A stretch of 64,000 nt of DNA from Austropuccinia psidii (taxonomy: Eukaryota; Basidiomycota; Pucciniomycetes; Pucciniales; Sphaerophragmiaceae): contig JALGQZ010000012.1 of NCBI GenBank assembly GCA_023105745.1, positions 42,215,852 to 42,279,851 of the forward strand, given 5' to 3'. The notes under the pieces were generated by a model that had not been told where the DNA came from, searched no databases, and saw nothing but the letters and a program-made list of their open reading frames with translations. The translations under genes were made by a program, and so were the position numbers. This document shows positions 22,810 through 32,661 of this stretch, in pieces (positions within the stretch are counted from its first letter, which is position 1; every line of letters starts with the position of its first letter).

Positions 22810-22827
22810 AATACAGCCAAGCCCCCA
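22810..22827 (-). promoter_or_regulatory. Primer-binding site of element E
   Basis: On the minus strand, tgggggcttggctgtatt starts three bases after the LTR end at 22831. It begins with tgg, complementary to a tRNA CCA end, and is closely similar to the site of element A at 32191-32208. It fixes the orientation of LTR E as minus and identifies it as a 5' LTR. Confidence 0.75.
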
Positions 22828-22830
22828 AAT

Positions 22831-24197
22831 TGTCAGGCTGAGTCTATGATAAAGAGGTAATAAGGCTATTTACAGCTTTAACTATGACTGTGACACAGAT
22901 AAAAAGTACTAAAAACTTTCTGAATTGAAGATAAAAAGGGCTTTGCTAATGGGAATCAGTGGTGGTGAGCACTTTTGAAAGCCCTGGGTGCAGCTTTACC
23001 TGTTGGGTTACAATAATCAAATTTATAGTATAACCTGATTCTTTTCCAAGATTATGACTGTTTTGGACAGTTGTACTACGTAGGAATTCAAGAGCAGGAT
23101 GGGGATTCCTTTTATGGAGGTGAAAAGGCTGCTAGACCTTTTCACGTAGAGGAAGTGAAGATTTTTCACTCTCAAGGACAGGATCGTGGTTTTAAGAAGA
23201 CCTTTATAGCCTTTTTTGGGCTCAGATGTGGTTTTGAAACCACATCTGGGCAGTTTTTACCAATACAGGGTGAAAATTGTTGTCTGGGACCACATAGCCT
23301 GATTCTGACATATATGAAGCATAGAATGCCGTACAGAACCTGTTGGGAACCCAAGTATTGAATGAACTATGAGGTATTGAAGTAAAAACAAGCTTCTTCA
23401 TCTGTTTGACACCTCATAATCATGGTATAGGATGTTATCCCATGGTAATGCTGTATTGGCCAAACTGTGGGACTTTGACATTAAAACAGCTATAATGTTG
23501 TCCATTTTCGAGATATCAACCTCAAAATTGGTTCAGTGGGTAGCCCTGGATGCGTTCTTCACAATGGTAACTCATTCCATAAGGCTATAATTAAATATGG
23601 CAAAGCTATCCCATGTACAAGATTTTTGTACATATGTGTGTTTTAGGCAAAAAGCTGTATTGGGCTTGTTTGCCTTATAACTTTTGTTCTAGATGAGATA
23701 TGGGGAAATGAATGGGACCATCAGATAACCCTGATTTTTCTCTTTCCAAAAAGACCTCACTTTAGGTATCTCACACTAAAACTGTAGAAGTCAGATGGGA
23801 GGTGAATATTTTCTTCACCCTTAATTGGCCTGAATTTGGCGATAACTTCTGTAATACTGATGCTGGCTCAGTTTCTCTAGTACCATTGGATAGCCCTGAC
23901 CTAGACTTCATTTTGAATACCCATTTGATGAGGTTAAGCCTCTTACTCTGTATTTCAGATTAGAGGTCAAAATTAAGGTTTATGCTCAGCAACAATTTTG
24001 AGCAGGAATAACTTTGTTATTCTTTGTCCTATGGTGATGGGACTTGTATATTTGGAAAGGGGTGAGATTCCCCTTTTTTTGATACCTTTTGAGCTGATTC
24101 GGCTCAATTCCATGTTTTGGTGGTATCTTCGCTATACCATTGGTTTATGGTATCTGGCTGTCATGCTTGTGCTCTGGTTTTGAGTCACAGGCTGACA
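22831..24197 (-). mobile_element. LTR, family E (5' LTR of a minus-strand element)
   Basis: The 1367-bp sequence reads tgtcagcctgtgactc...gactcagcctgaca on the minus strand. Its second copy is the solo LTR at 47686-49083 on the plus strand. A near-perfect hairpin, cagatgtggttt then aaaccacatctg with a 2-nt spacer at 23223-23248, is conserved in both. ORFs 23071-23361 (plus) and 23998-24183 (plus) are LTR sequence, not genes. The primer-binding site lies at the 22831 side. Unlike families A-D it lacks the tgtgag head. Confidence 0.88.
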
Positions 24198-24624
24198 GGG
24201 GGAGTGTTTGTAAACCCAAATGGCACACCCAAGAGCTCATAGCTGGTTTACCTGGCTCTAACAGCTGTCAGGTGTTCATGACCCTCCTTGATTCCAAGTA
24301 GGGTATATTCACAAGGAAGATAAATCTTGTATAATATAGGAGAACCTTTAAAAAGAGTGAGAAGGTAATTCATAGGAAGAACAGGATATTTTTTCTTTCT
24401 AGTGAAATAATTGAGTTTGTGGTAATAAAAACAGAGATTGAGGCCAAAATAAGCCTTTTTGACAAAGATGCAAGGTTATCCTGTTGAAAAAGAGCATGGC
24501 CTTGTGAAACCTTTGTCTAATTTGTGTGAAATGTAGATACTCAGTTTCTGTGAATCTGGTTTTGATAAAGGTTAGATGAATCCAACTGGAGGTAGAGACC
24601 CCTCCAATTCAATATGATAATTAC
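24198..24624. other. Unassigned spacer
   Basis: This starts with gggggagtg directly after LTR E and has no ORF of note. It ends at the LTR-like head at 24625. Confidence 0.35.
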
Positions 24625-25890
24625 TGTGAGCCTTTGAGATATAATTACATATTCAAAAAGGTCACAAACAAATTTTTCAATAATTATTTCTTTTAAATAA
24701 TTATCTTCAAATAAGTAAAAATGCTATAAAATGGCATAAATGCTTAATTAACTTAGAGTATGATGGATAGGAATGTGGAATAAACTGCACCATTGGATTC
24801 CTCATGACAAAAAACACATATATCATTTTCATGGCATATCTATAGAGTCAATACCTCATCAGTAATAAGTAAAAATGTGAGAAGGAGAGATAAATTCATA
24901 TTTATCTCAGAAAACAATGAAAAAACATGTACAATAAATTGAAATATTTGATTCCCCATGAAAATCTAAAAATCAAAAAATTCAATGTCATATGTCTAAA
25001 GTAAACAGCTGGGGAATTAAGCTGAATATATGCACTTTTATGATCAGTGCATACAGTCATGGTTTTTAGCTAATATCTCCCAATTTATGCATGATAGAGA
25101 GTTGAAGAAAAAACAAAGTTAACACATTATTACTGTAAGAATACAGATAGAAAATTTATTTGACAAGCTACAAATAAGTTCATACATTTTAAGGGTTTAT
25201 TGAACAAAATTGTTAGAGCTGTTGACCACTTTGTTGTGAAAGTGGTCAAAACTTAGAATAAAGTGTATATTCAGGTTTTTAAAGTTCATACATGAATAAT
25301 GATATATTTCCTATCAAAATATTCAATTCAAAATGCCCTGTAATCATGTTTTGAAGTTTAAAATAGTAAATTTTGACAGAAAAGATGAGCTACAAGAAAA
25401 ATCATCAAAAATCACCAGGGCAAATGTTGCCTCAATCATTGGTGATTGACTTCACATCAAACAAATTTCAAGCAGGATAAAATTCAAGCTCATGTCAAGC
25501 AAAAATCAAGAAAATTTTGAGCACACCTCACACTGTGGTCTTACACCAAATCCTGTGACATCCACAAATATTGGTTCCTCTATGCCTTCAACTGAGATTC
25601 CTCACCACCTGCTCCTCCTGCAACCATCTTAAGGTTGGTAAAAATTACACAAGAGCTGCCTTTTAAGGTGTGTCTATCAGACTTTTGATAATAGTAGCAA
25701 TATCAAGAGTACTATGACTGTCTTCAGTAGAAAAATATACTATGATAAAATATTTTAACCACAAATTAAATATAATTATTAAAAATAATTATCTTGAAAA
25801 AAAATTTAATCATTATATAGTATAATAATAAAAAAATATTAATTATTCTAATAAATTATAGCTATTCTATTATTTTTATAGTCCCTGACA
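24625..25890 (+). mobile_element. Diverged LTR related to family D, right end uncertain
   Basis: It begins tgtgagcctttgagatat and continues through a ...aaaaaggtcacaaac head. It contains the shared block caccattggattcctcat (about 24789-24806). Scattered similarity to LTR D (56277 downward) continues, for example agctgttgaccactt and agatgagct-acaagaaaaa. About 25412-25500 is a reverse-oriented remnant of the dispersed block of 6776-7068. The right boundary is not clear; ...ccctgaca at 25890 is one candidate. No coding sequence is attached. Confidence 0.55.
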
Positions 25891-25907
25891 GTTATAACAA
25901 TAACAAG

Positions 25908-27817
25908 TGTAGAGCTCTTAATGAGACAATTACACGTGGAAAATATAAATTTTTGACCACTTATATATAATATAAATATTATTTATAAAAAAGAGATTAT
26001 AACACACACCATGAAGATATAATTCTTATAGAAAGACTCCATATAAAAAAACTAATAATAGATAAAAAATATAGAATCTTAGAGAAAAACTTACTTATAA
26101 TACATGTCTAATACAAAAGGTCAAATATAACAGTTATGATATTAAGTAATTATTCTAAGTTAAAAACATGCCAAAAATAAATATTTCAAAGGATGAAACA
26201 ACTTTTTATAATAGAAAATATTATCAAAAGGTTTCTAAGAGTAATTTGTAAATTTTGAAAGATATTTTAAAGAAAATAATTTTATAAAATAAAATACATT
26301 ATTGGTGATTACAACAATAATCTGAATTCTATGATTTCAACTATTTAATTTAAAACTAATAAAGAATGAAATAACTTCAGACTTACTTTGATAATAAGAT
26401 TTTATATATAATGAAACTTTACCTGTTTAAATGTCTAATATGATTGGATTTGATAATTGCATTGAGGGACAAAAACAGTTATGAATGGAGTATTTTTATT
26501 TCTGAAGAGCAGCTCTCATGATTCATAATGGATATAGAGGGTGCTCTCAGGCAAAACTGAAAAACAATGCTTAAAAATCAAGTTCTTCACTTAAGTTAAC
26601 TTATTTTTAATTCCAATTTAAAGTTACTGGTGTTATTCTTAACTCCAAGTAACTTTCATCCTCATCTATATTAATCATTTTAAGTTTTGATATAAAATAA
26701 GTTTATTTATATTAAATTTCATCACATAAAAAACTTAAAAATAAAGCTTCCAGCAAAAATCTCTTAACCTGAATTTTTAATTTATTTTTAAAGAAATGTT
26801 GATTTTCTTCAAGTATAATTAAAAGGGTAATTTTCCAGGCTAATTACCAATAAAACCTGTTCATAAAAGATACCTAAAATTTAATTTATACACAGATAAT
26901 CATGAATTTTAATCTGTGTGAAACTTTCAATAAAATCCATTAAGAATTGGATTTTTAATGAATTTTTGAAGTTATTGCTATTTTCCCATGTAAAATAGCA
27001 ATACACACTAAGCCTTAGCTTTTAATAAGGTTTTAATGGTTTCAGCTTCAAATACTCAAGCTCATTTGAGCTTTGAAAGTTCTTAAACTTCAATTGGAAG
27101 CTTGCATGTTGCAATTTACCCTTTGGCAGTCTTAATTTCCCGTGCAAATTGGGATAAAAACAGTTTAAACTTTAAGGTTGGATCAAAGTCTAATCTTAAA
27201 GTTTAAATGAGGTTTAAAATCCTCTAATACAGGTTTAAAACCCTAATTGAATCCCTGCAGATCCAAAATATTGGGTACCCCAGCTCTGTTTGGTCTTTTT
27301 CCTTTGTCCCACCTTCTTGCGTGGATTTTGCCTTTTTATTTATTTAAAGCCATACTATAGCCTTGAAAAATTTTAAATTGAGCTCACACAGGATTTACAT
27401 CCTGTATGGAAAATCCTCAGCCAATTCAGTAAATATACACAACACCTCATTTTCAACTAAAATTTTGGTAAGTTTGAATAAACCTTATGCAACTTTAAAT
27501 TTAAGCTTATTCAAGATTCATTTTAACAATTTTGAAAAATTTTAAAAGAGTTAAACTAGTACTTTGAGATTCTTAAATCTTCCAATAACCCAAGAAATAG
27601 GCATTTTTGGGTATAACACCCTATGGGTGTACCCTAGTTTATTTTTGGTGTAGAATCCAGAAAAAACATAATAATTATAACTCTGTTTATCCAAAAAAAG
27701 GTGTACTTATTTTTTGTTATTTTTTATTTTTATTTCAACTGAAAAGTCTGTTCAAGACTAAATAAGCTGTATATAAAGTTCTTTGTGGCCTTATGGGTAT
27801 GTCATATATACCTCACA
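25908..27817 (-). mobile_element. 3' LTR of element C
   Basis: On the minus strand it starts tgtgaggtatatatgacata at 27817. It shares long collinear similarity with 46230-49527, for example gagacaattacacgtg at about 25924 and 46241 and ggtaccccagctctgtttgg at about 27276 and 47588. The inner end near 25908-25920 is blurred because the two copies diverge there. The plus ORF 27363-27545 is not coding. Confidence 0.8.
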
Positions 27818-27964
27818 GGCTTGCATTCCCTACCACCAAAAAAAATTGTACCACAATCTTCTTTTTATAGTATACCCCCAAGTTAGCTTGGGGGGGTATG
27901 ATCCATTGTCCAAACTCTCTACTTATACTTTTAAGTATGTAAAGAACACAATTCAGATGTTTTA

Positions 27965-29361
27965 TTGGGTAATTGGTCTTCTCTCATGTCTGAATATTCT
28001 GAGAATCTTTTGGGAAACAGGTATTTTTTCTGTTACAATCCATTCATCTTCATGTTGTGGATTTTTGTACCTGACCAAGTATTCTCTTTCAGTTTTTCCC
28101 CTAAGTCTCCTTTCTTTCAACAATCTTAGTACTTTTTCTCTTCAATTTGATCAAGTGGCGGTACTACTAAGGGTGTTTCATTTCTTGAAGGAAATTATTC
28201 CTTATCACTTGAAGTGTAACTATTCACTAGACTAACAGTGTGAGCCTGCAAGCATGTAATGGCTTACCTGCTACACCGTCTACATCTTTATTTTTTATTT
28301 TATTCAATTATTAGGTTCAAACTTTAACCTAAAAATTAAAATTTATTATTTTGAATCTTAATGATGTCATAAAATATTATATGACATCATTTAATTTTGT
28401 AAATAAATCTTCTTTTGATGATGTCATAAAAATCTTACTATGACATCGTTTATATTTTTTTACTTACAATATTTAAGAGGATCATTCTTACCTTTGAATG
28501 ATACCTCAGAGCTCAATTTTATATATATTTTTTACAGTTTAAATTAAATCATTTATTACTTTAAAAGATATAAGATCTCTCAAACTTTTATATATAAATT
28601 TATATTACTTAAAATTATAAATTATCTTTGATATTATTAGTGAAGCTCATACCACTAATAATACTATAATTAAACTACAGTGATGTCTCTGTTATCTTAT
28701 CTTAACAGTATTCCACTTTTGATTAATTTATTAAAATTCCTTTCATATAAACTGGAAGTCACGAAAGAGACCCCAGCTTACAAACAGGGAAAGCTGGATG
28801 TTTGTTTCCCAATTCTCCTAAGCGTTCTACCTGTACTGCATTTTTCCTATGAAGGGCTTCAATAATAAATGATCCTTGAAAGGAATCTTTCAATTTCTTA
28901 TAACATTTAATCCCATTAAAGTTCAAGGTTGAAACTAGTATTAAGTCCCCTACTTTGAATTCTAGGTTTTTATGACTTTTGTCCCATTTCTGTTTATAAT
29001 ATTCAAAGTAATCATACATTCTGTGCTTTGAATGATGCCTCACTTTATCCAGGAATAACTGGAAGCTTTAAGCAGTTGGATGAATATCAATTACATATTT
29101 CTTCAAAGTATCAACTGGAAGTTTTGGGCTCCATCCTTTTTCCAACATTTCAGGAGTCTTTCTGGTTGAAGCATGGATAGAGGTTTTATAGGTTGATTCA
29201 AATGCTGGTATAAGAGTAAGCCAATCATAGGTAAAGCCATCAGAATCTTGAAGCTCAAGGCCATAAGCACAAAATCGTTTGATCATTTCCTCAAAGGTTT
29301 GAATCATTCTTCTGCTAACCCATCTGTGTATGGATGGTATGCTGTTGAGAATGATAGTTTT
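27965..29361 (-). pseudogene. Integrase end and chromodomain of element C
   Basis: Minus-strand ORF 29068-29460 (its part below 29362) and ORF 28759-29043 match the integrase C-terminal half of element A. They include an FSTAYHP-type segment with a one-base frameshift before the catalytic-Glu region, and a KVGDLILVST segment. After an insertion at 28239-28703, a chromodomain segment is readable from about 28120 down to 27965 (EYLVRYKNPQHEDEW). The plus-strand ORF 27783-28235 is its antisense shadow. Several stops show that it is dead. Confidence 0.82.
28239..28703 (+). mobile_element. 465-bp insertion in element C pol
   Basis: It interrupts the integrase-chromodomain reading of element C. 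It starts tgtgagcctgcaagc and is flanked by aacag at 28234-28238 and 28704-28708. The right end reads ...ttatctt before the flank, not CA, so assignment as a solo LTR is uncertain. It holds two inverted repeats with atgatgtcat/atgacatcat arms (28361-28390 and 28418-28449). There is no ORF. Confidence 0.5.
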
Positions 29362-30387
29362 TGTGAGCCTTGAGGTATATTTACATACCCAAATAGGCCA
29401 CAATTCCCTTAAAAATAAGTTCTGAATTATGCAGAACTCATAAGTCATGCATATATCCAAAATTCATCATTTTGGATTTCAGAAAAGATTAATAATGTTT
29501 TATTGAGTAAGTAAATCCATGGATTTAAGGCTAGATTTGGATTCTACACAAAATTTCACCTAGGGTAGCTCCATAGAGTGAATAAGCTCAAATTAACTCT
29601 TTGAGGGGGTAATATGGAAAATACTTCAATACCACATCATCAATACCACATAAACGATCTGTGAAAATTTGTGTTTGTCTTAATTTCACGCCAAAATAAT
29701 GGGAATGTGAGAAATCCCATGTTACATATACACTAAGAATAGTGTTATTCATGTTTTGGGCACTTAATATCATGGTATTCTTACATGGACCTTTGGTACA
29801 CCCATAGTGGATATCTCACTTCAACCTTAAATTTCTATTTTGATGTGAAAAATAGGTAAGGGGGACAAAAGACATCAAAGAGAGCCAGGGTACCCAACTT
29901 CTGAGGCCTCAGAGGCATGGACAGCTCCAAAGCTTGGATCCATTGCTGATCTTGGCCCAATTAGTAAACTAAAACACATTGGGAACTTGGTTACCATGTT
30001 ACAATTACAGTAAGTCATAAGAAAATAGCAGATAACCTGCTAATTTGATGTGCCAAGGAGGTAAAGAGCTACTTAGACTGCTGTAACCATGTCAATTCTT
30101 AATGACTTTCCATGGATAGACCCTAAAAGAGTAATTAAAACCCTTTCTGGACTTTTATCCATTGACTTACCTCATAGCAACCAGCTAAACACTGATATTT
30201 GCAATTCTATGTAGAAATGAGGTAAAAACTTCAAAAATTCATTAAAAATACAATTCTTAATGAATCTCTCTGAAACGTTCAGGACCAATGGAGAACTTTA
30301 TCATCTATGGTAAAACCAAAAAGAATTCTAGTTTTACTAGTAAAATTAAAAGCTTTACTTACAATCCATTTTTGATTATTCTATGTG

Positions 30388-32188
30388 TGTGAGCCTTAGA
30401 GGTAATTTCATATACCCAAAAGACCACAAATATAAAAAATAACATATTAATATAAATAAAATAAATTTATTTATATTATTAAAAATAAAAAATTAATTAT
30501 AATTTAAAAATAAAATTACTTTAAATTTTGTAAATATAAAATTACATTTATACTTGAAAAATTTAAGTAAAAATGAAATTTTAACAAAATTGTGAAAAAA
30601 TAAATAAATTTGGAAAAAAGTTAAATAAAACTTATTATAACTTTTTATCCAATAAATAAACATATAAATTTTATTTCACCATTGGATTCCTCATAAAAAA
30701 TCAGGTGGGGTCACCTCTGGGTGAAATTTTTGTAACTCAACTCTAAATAAGCTTAAATTAAGTTTTTAGCATTTTCAATACAAAAGTTGAAAATCCTCAA
30801 AACCTTAATTTAATTCACACCACATGTGGTGTTAACCATCAATTTTTGTGTTAAAATTGAGGTGTTGTGTTTAGTTTAGAAGTTATGAGGAATTAAAGTA
30901 TTTTCAATTGAATTCAATTGAAATGTCAAAATGTGCGCGTGTATTACATAAGTGAACTTTGATTTACATATGAGGTGTCAATTATTACTGTATTGTACTG
31001 TACAATTGAATTGAATTACATATGTAAATTATAAGTATAATACATGATGAGGAATTAAAGGAAAAATAAATTGGAAAGATTAAATTTGGGGGGGAAAAGG
31101 AACTCCAGCTCTAAGGGGGAGCTAGACCCCCAAAATCCTTGCTGACAGGCGTGGGATGTCAAAATTCACGCAAAAGTTCATCACTTTTGGCCTGGAATTG
31201 AGTTACAGGGTCTGTGGACTCAATTGATGATGAGGTTTTGATACCAACTGGGGTAGTTTTAGCTGTTGCCAAGAAGGTAAAACTACCCTTAAGATAAAAC
31301 AATCATAATAAAAACAGTTTTAACTGGTTTCTACGCCTCTGACACACATTCTGACGTGTTTTGAAGGCTCTAGGCCTGGTATTGCTATAGTAATGGCTGA
31401 TTTAAGGGTCTAAAATGGCTAAAAATGGCTAAAAATGGCTTAAACCAGCCCTTTTTGGTCTAAACCAGGGTTCAATGATGCCATAATTGGCTTTTCTGTT
31501 GTCAGACTGTTTTTCACGACTGACAAGAGTAAATTTTACTTTTGGAGTAAGAGAATTGATGGCTATAAAAGAATGTCTTCTTTGCCCCACTTTTCTCTTC
31601 ATGTTAGAATCTTTTCCTTTTATTAATTAGTTTAAAACTGTTAAACCAATCAATCAAAGATTCCAACCACCACTTTTAAATCATTTTAATCCTTTTAACC
31701 ACGTGAAAAAATCATTATAATCATTGTTTGTAACTCTTATAATCATTTTTACCCCTGAACCACCCCAAAAGTGAATTAAAGCATCTTTCATCACTGTTAA
31801 CTTTGTCACTTTGTTTCCAAATTCACTCTGGTCACTTTTGGGCGTGTTTTCTCTTTAATATTCTTTTTAAAGACTTTGTTCTTTAATTAATTTCTTGCAG
31901 TTCTTTGCTCAATTAATTCCAATTGAAATTGCTCTTGAAGAAATTTCTTTTGTAGCCTTAAAATATCTCTTGTAGAGTATTTTTTGGATAAATTTTTATT
32001 GTTGGTAAAACAATAAATTTTTATAATATTATTGTTTTATACTAATAAAGTTATAAACAATAAAATTGGCGTGTTTTCTCTTAAAAATAATATTTCATAC
32101 TATTTTTAACTGAATTTTACCTTATACAAATTTTGAGGACAGGAAAAGTACTTGATTTTTAATCAAAGTTTCATATCCACACCTTACA
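30388..32188 (+). repeat. 5' LTR of element A
   Basis: The 1801-bp LTR begins tgtgagcc and ends cttaca. U3 contains the 16-bp palindrome acaccacatgtggtgt (30817-30832) and the inverted repeat gggtagtttta/taaaactaccc (31251-31261, 31278-31288). The TATA-like tataaaa is at 31564-31570. Transcription would probably start some tens of bases later. Several aataaa motifs near 32010-32065 could direct polyadenylation in the 3' copy. The left quarter is very AT-rich. Confidence 0.95.
31564..31570 (+). promoter_or_regulatory. TATA box candidate in LTR A
   Basis: The sequence ggctataaaag is present in all four family-A LTRs (for example 21354 and 39786), including the diverged copy at 10457-12260. It lies about 625 bp before the LTR end, which suits a U3/R boundary. 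Confidence 0.6.
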
Positions 32189-32190
32189 TT

Positions 32191-32208
32191 TGGGGGCCCA
32201 GCCGTGAT
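32191..32208 (+). promoter_or_regulatory. Primer-binding site of element A
   Basis: The sequence tgggggcccagccgtgat begins two bases after the 5' LTR. It starts with tgg, the complement of a tRNA CCA end. The first seven bases match the well-known proline-tRNA primer site (tgggggc), and later bases match in part. I leave the tRNA open. Confidence 0.8.
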
Positions 32209-32661
32209 ATTTTACCTGTGACATATTTTTTTACTCTTTTTAAATCTTTTTTCTTATATTGAAAAATTTAAAAACATATAAAAAAATACTTATAATCCAA
32301 AAAAATCCTTAAAAAATAATTTTTTTCATATTATAAGTGAGGCTTATATTTTTATTTCTTTTTTGAAATAACCTTTTTTTTACTTAATTAATTGGCTTTT
32401 TCATTAATTTTAGTGTCTGACAACGTGGTAAGACAAGAAAACATTGAAACAGCCTCAACAGTTACCAGTATTATTCCTGCAAGCACTGTGATTTCAGACC
32501 ATAATAGCACTGTTATTGTGACTCAAAATAACCAACCTGAGCCAATAACCTCTGAGTTAATTAACTTGGATATAAGTAATACCCTTCAGAGAGCTAAAAA
32601 TTTGACAAATAGTGAGTTTTTTGACGTAAAATTACTATTTTTAACCTTTCTAATCATAAAT

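Noticed and set aside
24620..25933. attac at 24620-24624 and 25929-25933 as a TSD for the LTR at 24625
   Set aside because: The sequence just before 25929 (tcttaatgagaca) is also present in the other LTR C copy at 46234. It therefore belongs to LTR C, and the 5-bp match is probably chance.
27783..28235. 150-codon plus-strand ORF
   Set aside because: It is the antisense of the chromodomain end of element C and of the LTR C head. The same type of shadow occurs at 38118-38651.
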